Origin: an uncultured Prevotellaceae bacterium
GTDB lineage: Bacteria > Bacteroidota > Bacteroidia > Bacteroidales > Bacteroidaceae
Assembly (NCBI GenBank): GCA_902774925.1
Contig: CACYKE010000060.1
Span: 1-61,527, forward strand
Direction of reading: 5' to 3'
DNA length: 61,527 bases
The first letter of the stretch is position 1, and each line of letters starts with the position of its first letter. The position numbers and the translations under genes were made by a program. The notes below the pieces were generated by a model. The model saw only the letters and a list, made by a program, of their open reading frames with translations. It had not been told where the DNA came from and made no database searches. Below, piece by piece: positions 35,409-43,962 of this stretch.

Positions 35409-35439
35409 AAAGGGGACCTTCGGGTTCCCTTTACTTTTT
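35409..35439 (+). terminator. Terminator of rplU-rpmA
   Basis: AAAGGGGACC (35409-35418), loop TTCG, GGTTCCCTTT (35423-35432) form a 10-bp stem with one G-U pair, followed by ACTTTTT. Confidence 0.88.
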
Positions 35440-35483
35440 CGTTAGCCCCCACCCTTTTTTCAATCGAAATGGGGTAAAAAGAA

Positions 35484-35509
35484 GATTGGTTGTCTCACGA
35501 CAACCAATC
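35484..35509. repeat. 11-bp perfect stem-loop before DUF3256
   Basis: GATTGGTTGTC, loop TCAC, GACAACCAATC. It is followed on the plus strand by an AT-rich stretch and a short ATG frame (35538-35624, 28 codons) that I do not believe is a gene. It may terminate the minus-strand DUF3256 gene or be part of an unlisted RNA. Confidence 0.6.
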
Positions 35510-35610
35510 CACAAATTAACCTTAATAATCTAATACCATGAAAAACACACATGCAAATATAGTAATTATTCGCGTTCTACACAATATTTTTTTCTCAAAA
35601 TGTTTGTTTC

Positions 35611-36177
35611 TTAAAATTCTTTAACAAACCTCCCATTCCAATTAAGAGTTGTTAACTGTTTTGAAATTTCTTTTTGTTCTTCATTTGCACGTGCATCTAA
35701 TCCGTTCTCCGAACAAAATGTCAATTGAGCATCCTGGTCACTAAGTGTTGCAACTGTCATATCTTCTGGCAACTCTATATAATCGCTGACAGGCAATGAC
35801 TTCCACTTAAGTGAATAGAAACTGATAGTGCTCTCACGAATATCCGTTCCATAAGTGCAAACCATACAAATAATCTGCTGGGCACTGTCAACAGGAGTAT
35901 CGACATGCAAGAGACGCATAGTAAGATCGGATGACTCATTCAAATGAATAGAAACAAAGTCGTCAGTCAATTTATTCATTTGACTCCTGCCACCTAACGA
36001 ATTGGTAACAACAGCATCCATATTCGTATCAGAGAAATCAATCATATCCAGAAGATTGTTCGCTGACAAATATGGAACCATGGAATCGGGCATTGTCCTC
36101 AATACATCACGCATTGTCGTCTGGGCAAAAGAATCCAGACATATCATAGCAAGTAAAAGAAATATTATCTTTCGCAT
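35611..36177 (-). CDS. DUF3256 family secreted protein
   Basis: A 188-residue protein with a signal peptide at residues 1-18 (RKIIFLLLAMICLDSFAQ). The mature part matches DUF3256 proteins of Bacteroidales (MRDVLRTMPDSMVPYLSANNLLDMIDF, then LGGRSQMNKLTDDFVSIHLNESSD). These proteins have no known activity and are found next to rsmE. Here rsmE lies 7 bases upstream on the same strand, so the two form an operon. The function remains unknown. Confidence 0.8.
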   Translation of the reverse strand: MRKIIFLLLAMICLDSFAQTTMRDVLRTMPDSMVPYLSANNLLDMIDFSDTNMDAVVTNSLGGRSQMNKLTDDFVSIHLNESSDLTMRLLHVDTPVDSAQQIICMVCTYGTDIRESTISFYSLKWKSLPVSDYIELPEDMTVATLSDQDAQLTFCSENGLDARANEEQKEISKQLTTLNWNGRFVKEF

Positions 36178-36184
36178 AGTATTT

Positions 36185-36904
36185 TTATGTTTTACTTAGT
36201 TGCATCATCATTACTGCTGACAATCCAGCAGTCTCGGTCCGTAATCGACTTTCACCCAAATGCACAGACTGATAGCCGTTAGCAACGGCAAGACGTACCT
36301 CGTCTATCGAGAAATCACCCTCAGGACCTATCAAGACGGTAGCGTCCTCGATTTCGGCTGGCTTGCGCAACTCATCGAAAAGATAGGTACGCGGAACTTC
36401 TTCATAGCAATGGGCAATGAACTTACGTCCTTCACGAGGATGATTGATAAATTCCTTGAAACTGACAATATCGCTCAACTGCGTCTTCCAAGCTTTATGA
36501 CTTTGTTTCATTGCAGCAACAACTATTTTATCCAGACGAGGAAGTTTGACGACACGGCGTTCGGAAAACTGACAGTTAAGAAATGATATTTCATCTACAC
36601 CAATTTCAACAGCCTTTTCCAGCATCCATTCCATGCGGTCCATCAGCTTTGTCGGGGCTATAGCCAAATGTATATTACCATTCCATTGACGTTGCTGAGG
36701 GAAGGTTTCCTTGATTTCATACAAACAACGCTTGGTATGAGCCAGGGTAACTTCAGCACGATAGAAATTGCCGCAGCCATCCATCAGCATCATTTCGTCA
36801 CCAGACTGAAGACGAAGCACACGCAAGGCATGCATGGCTTCGTCAACAGGAAGTTCGTTGCTCGTTGTTGCTTCTGGAGCGTAGAAGAATCTGACTTCTT
36901 TCAT
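36185..36904 (-). CDS. rsmE: 16S rRNA (uracil1498-N3)-methyltransferase
   Basis: A 239-residue SPOUT methyltransferase that modifies U1498 in the decoding region of 16S rRNA. The N-terminal PUA-like domain is seen in MKEVRFFYAPEA and HALRVLRLQSGDEMMLMDGCGNFYRAEV; the knot region has VLIGPEGDFSIDEVRLAVANGYQSVHLGESRLRTETAGLSAVMMMQ, which binds S-adenosylmethionine. The length matches RsmE. It is followed closely by the DUF3256 gene. Confidence 0.93.
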   Translation of the reverse strand: MKEVRFFYAPEATTSNELPVDEAMHALRVLRLQSGDEMMLMDGCGNFYRAEVTLAHTKRCLYEIKETFPQQRQWNGNIHLAIAPTKLMDRMEWMLEKAVEIGVDEISFLNCQFSERRVVKLPRLDKIVVAAMKQSHKAWKTQLSDIVSFKEFINHPREGRKFIAHCYEEVPRTYLFDELRKPAEIEDATVLIGPEGDFSIDEVRLAVANGYQSVHLGESRLRTETAGLSAVMMMQLSKT

Positions 36905-36941
36905 GTTAATGATTAAGATGGATGAACCATCTTACACACAT

Positions 36942-38294
36942 TTAATGCTTGATTTCAGTAATAGGTTTCTTCTCTGGTTTAAACACCAATGCGAAGGTGA
37001 TACCTATCACAAGGGCAAAAGCGGCGAAGATAAACCAACATGTCTGCCACTCACCGACAAGAAAACTCTGCTTCTCTCCATTGACGACAAAATCCTGCCA
37101 ATTGCAGAAACTATTGACGATTTCACCAGCTGCCAATGTACCGATGGTAGCACCAAGACCGTTGGTCATCATCATAAACAAACCTTGAGCTGATGCCTTA
37201 ATCTTTGGATCGCACTCTTGGTCGACAAAGATACCACCAGAAACATTGAAGAAATCAAACGCTACACCATAGACGACACATGAGAGAACGAAGAAGATGA
37301 CTCCAGGCACAGCGGGATTGCCAATACCAAAGAAGCCAAAACGGAACACCCATGCGAAGAGCGACATCAACATCACAATCTTAATGCCGAAACGCTTCAA
37401 GAAGAACGGAATCAGCAGAATACAGCAAGCTTCACTTATCTGAGAAATAGAGGTAAGCAGCGTGGCATTGTTGGCAGCAAACGAGTCAGCATACTCAGAA
37501 ATACCCTTGAAACTCGTCAAGAAAGGACCTGCGAAACCGTTGGTCACCTGCAGGCACATACCGAGCAAAGCCGAGAAGATAAAGAACAATGCCATCTGGC
37601 GACGCTTAAAGAGTTTGAATGCATTCAATCCAAGACTCTCGGCAAGTGACAGTTTACCCTCCTTCTTCTCCAGTTTACACTGAGGCAATGTAAAGCAATA
37701 CACAAAGAGCACAACGCTCAGAATACCTGATACAAAGAACTGCATATAGGTATACTGGAACTTATGTGCATTTTCAGCCAAAGTAAATCCAAATCCGCTG
37801 TCATCGATGAATGCACAGTTAACAAACCACATGGTGGCGATAAAGCCAACGGTACCCAGCACACGGATGGGCGGGAAATCACGAACGGTATCCAAGCCCT
37901 CATTTTTTAGGATGGTGAATGCCACTGTATTGGTCAGCGCAATGGTAGGCATATAGAAAGCACAACTCAAGGTATAGAACGCTATAAAGAGCGACTTGTC
38001 AGCCAGTTCGTTTCCGAATCCAGCCTGCTCACCCATCCACCAGCATCCTATCATAAAGGCTCCTGCTACGAGATGGCAGAGTCCCAACAAACGCTGTGGC
38101 TGGATATACTTGTCAGCGACGATACCCATCAGCGTAGGCATAAAAATGCTCACAATACCCTGAATAGCATAGAACCATGAGATTTTGTCGCCTAATCCAG
38201 CTACTCCCAGATAGTTGCCCATACAAGTAAGGTAGGCTCCCCAAACGGCGAACTGTAAGAAGTTCATTACCGCTAAACGTACTTTTGTATTCAT
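36942..38294 (-). CDS. Nucleoside:proton symporter, NupG-like MFS transporter
   Basis: A 450-residue inner-membrane transporter with about 12 hydrophobic segments. The N-terminus KVRLAVMNFLQFAVWGAYLTCMGNYLGVAGLG and the loop IVADKYIQPQRLLGLCHLVAG match the nucleoside:H+ symporter family of the major facilitator superfamily; IFVDQECDPKIKASAQGLFMMMTNGLGATIG near the C-terminus is also typical. It should import nucleosides. No nucleoside-processing gene is adjacent, so I cannot name the substrate more closely. Confidence 0.82.
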   Translation of the reverse strand: MNTKVRLAVMNFLQFAVWGAYLTCMGNYLGVAGLGDKISWFYAIQGIVSIFMPTLMGIVADKYIQPQRLLGLCHLVAGAFMIGCWWMGEQAGFGNELADKSLFIAFYTLSCAFYMPTIALTNTVAFTILKNEGLDTVRDFPPIRVLGTVGFIATMWFVNCAFIDDSGFGFTLAENAHKFQYTYMQFFVSGILSVVLFVYCFTLPQCKLEKKEGKLSLAESLGLNAFKLFKRRQMALFFIFSALLGMCLQVTNGFAGPFLTSFKGISEYADSFAANNATLLTSISQISEACCILLIPFFLKRFGIKIVMLMSLFAWVFRFGFFGIGNPAVPGVIFFVLSCVVYGVAFDFFNVSGGIFVDQECDPKIKASAQGLFMMMTNGLGATIGTLAAGEIVNSFCNWQDFVVNGEKQSFLVGEWQTCWFIFAAFALVIGITFALVFKPEKKPITEIKH

Positions 38295-38306
38295 AGTCTT
38301 TTTGTT

Positions 38307-38537
38307 TTAAGTTAATATTTTTCCTTTATAATATGCCTGGACAAATCCATCAGCGCATTTCTTTAATACTAACCGGCCCTGCATCCACTCGGTGTTGGGA
38401 ATCTCCATTACCAATGGGTACAGGTTGGTTACTACTCCGTCCTTCAATTCTATCACCTGTTGGAACAGGCATTGGTTTTCGGGAGTTATCACCTCGTTGG
38501 AGGCTATCCGTCTGAAGACTGTCTTTGCTTGTCTCAT
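38307..38537 (-). CDS. Small conserved-looking protein overlapping the DUF4296 gene
   Basis: A 76-residue protein, RQAKTVFRRIASNEVITPENQ at the start, then QVIELKDGVVTNLYPLVMEIPNTEWMQGRLVLKK. It reads like a compact domain with alternating strands, and I believe similar short proteins occur in other Prevotella, though I cannot check. It lies on the same strand as the DUF4296 lipoprotein and overlaps its last 188 bases in another frame. The overlapped tail of the lipoprotein is low-complexity (Ser, Gln, Pro, Gly), as expected if the constraint lies in this frame. No function is suggested. Confidence 0.6.
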   Translation of the reverse strand: MRQAKTVFRRIASNEVITPENQCLFQQVIELKDGVVTNLYPLVMEIPNTEWMQGRLVLKKCADGFVQAYYKGKILT

Positions 38538-39315
38538 TCTTTAAATCTTTATTATGAAACCTGATGAGTTGCATTTGGCTGATAAACATCAACTTTCGCG
38601 TAGTCTCGTCATTATTTCCTCCACTCAAATAGATGAAACCGTACATCTCCTTCAATTTCTGTTCCCTATTGGCAGGCACACGAATCTGCGAGATGCCCGA
38701 TACCGAAATGTGATTAGACGTCTGGATGATGCTGTCGCCCTCATACTTGGTAACAATACACACGGTGGCTTCTTTCGAACCAGACTGCCAAATATATTCA
38801 GACATAAACTGGAACATAAAGGAGTCACCTTTGTAGAAAGACGTATCGACTTTGACCGTAAAATCAAAGCGGTTCATCGTCGGGTACGGAATCAACAACA
38901 AATCTGTCCTATTATTCCATATATTCGCCGTATCTCCGAAAGCACTATATTGTGAGTAATGTCCGATAGAACCGACAGAAGTACCCAATACCTTGGCTTC
39001 ATCGGACAATCGTTCGTTAACCTCCAGATAGATGTCCTTTAATCTGTCCAAATGGCCATAGTAATACACCATTGACGAGTCAAAATCAGCCTGAGTAACT
39101 CCATGCTTCTCCAACACAGCCAAGAAATACTTGGTGCGTTCGAAATTCATATTGTCACTATGTTCTTCTGATGCCATAGCTTGAGCAACATGGTAGTCAT
39201 AGAGGATATCCTCCATGTCACCAGGCTGGATAAACTCTTTGGGAACACTTGGCTTACAAGCTATCAGTGTTGCCAGAGCAGATATGGCAAGCAGAATAAA
39301 CAGGCTATGCTTCAT
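38350..39315 (-). CDS. DUF4296 family lipoprotein
   Basis: A 321-residue lipoprotein. The lipobox ATLIAC puts the Cys at residue 20. The DUF4296 domain follows (FIQPGDMEDILYDYHVAQAMA...FERTKYFLAVLEKHGVTQADFDSSMVYYYGHLDRLKDIYLEVNERL), with a further beta-rich region to about 265, then a polar, Pro-rich tail. Family members are of unknown function and are often found beside lspA. Here the start overlaps the end of lspA by 11 bases. The C-terminal tail shares its DNA with the small frame at 38307-38537. Confidence 0.8.
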   Translation of the reverse strand: MKHSLFILLAISALATLIACKPSVPKEFIQPGDMEDILYDYHVAQAMASEEHSDNMNFERTKYFLAVLEKHGVTQADFDSSMVYYYGHLDRLKDIYLEVNERLSDEAKVLGTSVGSIGHYSQYSAFGDTANIWNNRTDLLLIPYPTMNRFDFTVKVDTSFYKGDSFMFQFMSEYIWQSGSKEATVCIVTKYEGDSIIQTSNHISVSGISQIRVPANREQKLKEMYGFIYLSGGNNDETTRKLMFISQMQLIRFHNKDLKNETSKDSLQTDSLQRGDNSRKPMPVPTGDRIEGRSSNQPVPIGNGDSQHRVDAGPVSIKEMR

Positions 39316-40000
39316 TGGCTTCCGATTCTTTGTTCAATGATTCTTCAGTGTCCTTGTTCAACGATTCCTTGGCTTCCTTTTTCAGTGAAAGCTCGCCTAT
39401 CTCTCTACGGTAGAACAACAAAAGTAGCACTACTCCGACAGAGATGGCCGAATCAGCAAAGTTGAAGATTGGTGAAAAGAATACATAAGGCTCACCGCCT
39501 ACGAATGGCACCCAATCGGGCCATGTGGTGACGATGAGCGGGAAGTAGAACATATCTACCACCTTACCCATCAGGAAGGGAGCATAACCTGTGCCAAAAG
39601 GCACGAAGTAACTGGCGTAATACTCTGAACTAGCGTTAAATATGAGTCCGTAGAACATCGAGTCGAAGATATTCCCGGCAGCACCAGCCATAATCATCGA
39701 GAGGCAAATCATATAACCCCAACGGGCATGTTTCTTCGCTTGCATCGCAATGTACCAGCCCAGCAATCCAATGGCCATAATGCGGAAGATGCTCAAAACC
39801 AACTTCGAGCCAATCTCCATACCGTAGGCCATACCGTTGTTCTCGATGAACACAATCTTAAACCACGAGAAAAATTCTATCTGTTCGTGCAAAGTCATGT
39901 GGGTCTTGACCCAAAACTTAATAATTTGGTCGATAATCAGGATGGACAGCACAATCAGTGCCGCCATCCATCCCCGCTTGACTGTCTTCGGATTACTCAT
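39305..40000 (-). CDS. lspA: Lipoprotein signal peptidase II
   Basis: An aspartyl protease that cleaves prolipoprotein signal peptides at the inner membrane. Of its 231 residues about 205 form the enzyme, with hydrophobic helices and the motifs IDQIIKFWVKTHM, ENNGMAYGM (the ENxGxAF-type motif), a catalytic Asp in MAGAAGNIFDSMFYGLIFN and a second Asp in FNFADSAISVGVVLLLL. The C-terminal 25 residues are a charged tail with three repeats of ESLNK, absent from most LspA proteins and probably dispensable. It is directly downstream of the dksA-like gene. Confidence 0.93.
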   Translation of the reverse strand: MSNPKTVKRGWMAALIVLSILIIDQIIKFWVKTHMTLHEQIEFFSWFKIVFIENNGMAYGMEIGSKLVLSIFRIMAIGLLGWYIAMQAKKHARWGYMICLSMIMAGAAGNIFDSMFYGLIFNASSEYYASYFVPFGTGYAPFLMGKVVDMFYFPLIVTTWPDWVPFVGGEPYVFFSPIFNFADSAISVGVVLLLLFYRREIGELSLKKEAKESLNKDTEESLNKESEANEA

Positions 40001-40381
40001 TTACTTCTTGCCAGCCATCTTCGACTCTACGCTCAAGGTAGCATGAGGCACAGCCTTCAGACGTTCCTTCGGAATCAGTTTGCCAGTAATACGGTCGATG
40101 CCGTAGGTCTTGTTCTCGATACGTACCAGCGCAGCCTTCAAGCCCTGAATGAACTTCTGCTGACGCGACGCCATCTGAATCAACTCCTCTTTCGACTGCG
40201 TAGCACTACCCTCCTCCAATGCTTTGTAGGTGGGTGATGTATCGTCAACGTCGTTCGAATCCTTGTTCATCAAGGCGTTCATCATCTGGTCATAGTCACG
40301 CTTGGCCAAAGCCAGCTTCTCATTGATAATCTCACGGAACTCTTCTAATTCTTCGTCCGTGTAACGAGTTTTTTCTGCCAT
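40001..40381 (-). CDS. DksA/TraR family protein without zinc-finger cysteines
   Basis: A 126-residue member of the DksA/TraR family, which enters the RNA polymerase secondary channel. The coiled-coil part (residues 8-90) and the C-terminal globule (YGIDRITGKLIPKERLKAVPHATLS) are clear. Where the classical protein has four Cys that hold zinc, this one has none; even the single Cys often seen in Bacteroidota relatives (YGIC) is replaced by Asp. The fold must be held without metal, or is redox-insensitive as in DksA2 variants. It lies between ileS and lspA, its stop one base from lspA. Confidence 0.85.
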   Translation of the reverse strand: MAEKTRYTDEELEEFREIINEKLALAKRDYDQMMNALMNKDSNDVDDTSPTYKALEEGSATQSKEELIQMASRQQKFIQGLKAALVRIENKTYGIDRITGKLIPKERLKAVPHATLSVESKMAGKK

Positions 40382-40387
40382 AATTTA

Positions 40388-43300
40388 TTAGATTTTTGTT
40401 ATTTGAATATTCAGTTTAAAGTCGTCGAACTCCACTGCCTGACCATCGTTAGCCTCCAGCTTCAAATCGTCGGCCAGCACCTGACGGGCAATATAGTCGC
40501 CAAAGGCCTCGACAGCCTTCGTGGATGCCTCGTTGGGTTCGATGCTCACACGGATGTGGTCAGTAATTTCCAGTCCGCTCTTCTTACGCATGTTCTGGAT
40601 ACGGTTCACCAAAGTACGAGCCATACCCTCGGCACGCAGCTCATCGGTCAGGGTGATATCGAGGGCGACTGTCAGGTTGCCGTCGTTGCCTACCAGCCAG
40701 CCAGGGATATCCTCGCTAATGATTTCAACATCCTCAGCCAAAATCTCATAGCTACCCAGCTGCAGCTTGCCGTTGGTCTCCAGTTCAGCAATCTGCTCCT
40801 GAGTCATCTCAGCAACAGCAGCAGCTACGGCCTTCATGTCCTTGCCGAACTTCTTACCCATCGTGCGGAAGTTACACTTCACCTTCTTCACCAGAATGCC
40901 GGCACCCTCAACGAACTTCACCTCCTTGACGTTTACCTCCTGCAGGAAGATATCCTTCACCGTCTCGATGGCCTCACGCTGAGCTTGGTCAACGGGAGGA
41001 ATCATCAGCGTCTGCAGAGGCTGCTTCACGGCAATGCCTTCCTTCTTACGCAGCGACAATACGATGGTGGTAATGCGCTGAGCAATGCTCATACGCTCTT
41101 CAAGGTCTTTATTGACGAGAGCGGCGTTGAATTCGGGGAATTTATCCAGATGAACGCTAAAGAATGGAGCGAACGGCGCCAACAGCTTGGCAACAGTCAT
41201 CAGACACTCATACAAGGTCTGATAAGCAGCCAACTTGTCGTTGTCCATCTCCTTACCCCAGAAACGCTTCTTGTTCAGACGAACGTACCAGTTAGAGAGG
41301 TCTTCATCGACAAAAGCATCGATGAGTCGTCCGGCACGTGTGGGATCATAGCCGTCCATCTCCTGCTGAACGCCCTGAACCAGCGAGTTCAGACAAGAGA
41401 GAATCCAACGGTCAAACTCAGGACGCTCGCTGACAGGAATCTGTACGGCTGATTTCAGCAACGCCCTCTGGATCGAACTTCAGATTGTCCCAAGGTTCGC
41501 TGTTGGTCATCATATACAAGCGCACGGCATCAGAACCGTACTTGTCAATCATCTCAAACGGATTCACCACGTTACCCACATGCTTTGACATCTTGTTGCC
41601 CTTGGCATCGAGCACAAGACCCGAGGAGATAACGTTCTTGAAGGCTACGCTATCGAAAATCATCGTAGCAATGGCGTGCAAGGTAAAGAACCAGCCACGC
41701 GTCTGGTCTACACCCTCGTTAATGAAGTCACAGGGGAAGGCGATGTTCTTGTCGATGAGTTCGGCATTTTCGAACGGATAGTGTACTTGTGCGTAAGGCA
41801 TCGAACCAGAGTCGAACCACACGTCAATCAGGTCGGTCTCGCGCTTCATGGGCTTGCCACTCTCGCTGACCAGCACGATATAGTCCACATACGGACGGTG
41901 CAGGTCAATCTTGTCGTAGTTCTCCTTGCTCATATCGCCAGGTACAAAGCCCTGGTCTTTCAGCAGATTGCTCTTCATGAAGCCAGCCTTGACAGCCTTC
42001 TCCATCTCGTTATAGAGTTCTTCAACGCTACCGATGCAGATTTCCTCGCCGTCCTCAGAGCGCCAGATAGGAAGCGGAGTACCCCAGAAGCGTGAACGGG
42101 AGAGGTTCCAGTCGTTCAGGTTCTCCAACCAGTTGCCGAAGCGACCTGTACCTGTTGACTCAGGCTGCCAGTTGATGGTCTTGTTGAGCTCAGACATGCG
42201 CTCCTTGCAGGCTGACGACTTGATAAACCACGAATCCAACGGATAATACAACACGGGCTTGTCGGTACGCCAGCAATGCGGATAGTTGTGGACGTGTTTC
42301 TCAATCTTAAACACCTTGTTCTGAGCCTTCAGGTCCATACAGATGCTGATATCCAGCGTCTCGTCCTTGTCGGTCAGCGTATCGTCGTAGGCGTTCTTTA
42401 CATAACGGCCAGCGAACTTGTTCCACTCGTCCTTATTTACATAGTGCTCGACGAATCCTTCGTCGAGGTCTTCAATGACGAAGTACTTACCCTGCAGGTC
42501 CACAACCGGACGCTCCTGACCCTTCTTGTCAATCAGCACAATCGGACAGATACCGGCCTTCTTGGCTACGAAGGCATCGTCAGCGCCGAAGTTAGGAGCG
42601 ATATGTACAATACCAGCACCGTCATCGGTAGTCACGTAATCGCCAGGAATCACTTTGAAGGCATCGCCCATGGGCTTGATGGCGGGCATCAGCTGTTCAT
42701 ATTCCATGCCAACGAGGTCAGTGCCTTTGTAGCGGGCCACGATGCGATAAGGAATCAGCTTCTCACCTTTCTTATATTCGGGCAGTTCACCACCGTCTGT
42801 GATAGCACCCTCAGCAGGCAGATAGGCGTTCAGACGGGCCTCGGCCAGCACCAACGTTACCTTATCGGCAGTATAGGGATTGTATGTCTGCACAGCCACG
42901 TAGTCAATCTTCGGACCTACGCAGAGGGCTGAGTTGGCAGCCAGTGTCCACGGTGTCGTCGTCCAAGCCAGGAAGTATGGTGTACCCCACTGAGCCATCT
43001 CAGGCTTCGGATTCTTCATCTTAAACTGTGCGGTACACGTGGTGTCCTTCACGTCACGGTAGCATCCAGGCTGGTTCAATTCATGACTTGAAAGTCCCGT
43101 TCCTGCAGCTGGCGAGTACGGCTGGATGGTGTAGCCCTTGTACAGCAAACCCTTCTTATAGAACTGCTTCAGCAGCCACCACAGCGTCTCGATGTACTTG
43201 TTGTCGTAGGTGATGTAGGGATTGTCGAGGTCCACGAAGTAACCCATCTTCTCCGTCAGGTCACGCCACTCCTGCGTGTACATCATCACATTCTCACGAC

Positions 43301-43679
43301 ACTTTTTGTTGTAGTCCTCTGTCGAGATATACTTGTCGCTCTCCTTGTTGTCAATGTCAGCCTTGGTGATACCCAATTCCTTCTCGACGCCCAGCTCTAC
43401 GGGCAGTCCATGGGTGTCCCAACCAGCCTTACGCTTGACCTGAAATCCCTTCATGGTCTTATAGCGGTTGAAGGTATCCTTGATGCTGCGCGCCAGCACG
43501 TGATGGATTCCCGGGTGACCATTGGCCGATGGAGGACCCTCAAAGAATACAAACTGCGGACAACCCTCTCTCTCCGTCACGGAGCGCCAGAAGATGTTTT
43601 GCTCCTTCCACATCTGCAGCACGTTATTGTTCGTCTGCGTCAAATTCAAGCCGTTATGTTCGGCAAATTTCTTGCTCAT
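40388..43679 (-). pseudogene. ileS: Isoleucyl-tRNA synthetase, split by an out-of-frame deletion
   Basis: A class I synthetase in two frames. The upstream part from ATG 43679 covers the catalytic and editing domains (FFEGPPSANGHPGIHHVLARSIKD, KRKAGWDTHGLPVELGVEKELG, DVWFDSGSMPYAQ, GNKMSKHVGNVVNPFEMIDKYG) and runs to FDPEGVAEISR, after which the frame is foreign and stops at 41418. The match resumes in another frame at QIPVSERPEFDRWILS and continues to 40388 (anticodon-binding domain). About 27 codons plus an out-of-frame remainder are absent at about 41444. HPGIHH and KMSKH are the signature variants of the eukaryote-like IleRS branch. The gene is essential in known bacteria, so the break needs verification. 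Confidence 0.88.
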
Positions 43680-43823
43680 TACGTACGTATTTTTATTCGT
43701 TGTTTTCAATTGATGTGCAAAGGTAAGCATTTTTTTCCAAACCACAAAATTTTTACCTCGCAATTGAGAATGTTTTTAACAAAGTATATGACAGACTCCT
43801 TATAGGCAATTACCAAACCATCG

Positions 43824-43945
43824 ATGACAAATGACAAATGACAGTTTTTTGAAAACGAAACGAAATAAGTGATAATTATAATACTATTTATACAACAAAC
43901 AAAAAAAATCCAAAATCAAATAACTGTCATCTGTCATAACTGTCA
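43824..43945. repeat. Inverted heptamer repeats upstream of ileS
   Basis: ATGACAA, ATGACAA, ATGACAG (43824-43844) run on one side and CTGTCAT, CTGTCAT, then ACTGTCAG (43924-43945) on the other. The arms 43831-43846 and 43922-43937 are inverted complements at 15 of 16 positions, 75 AT-rich bases apart. They lie in the gap between ileS and tilS. Confidence 0.65.
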
Positions 43946-43962
43946 GAGCAAGACACACACAT

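Noticed and set aside
35538-35624. A 28-codon plus-strand frame after rpmA
   Set aside because: AT-rich, with no ribosome-binding signal or recognisable sequence; it may belong to an RNA or repeat instead.
40403-41452. A 349-codon plus-strand frame across ileS
   Set aside because: It is antisense to the C-terminal part of ileS, with no recognisable domain and no upstream promoter.
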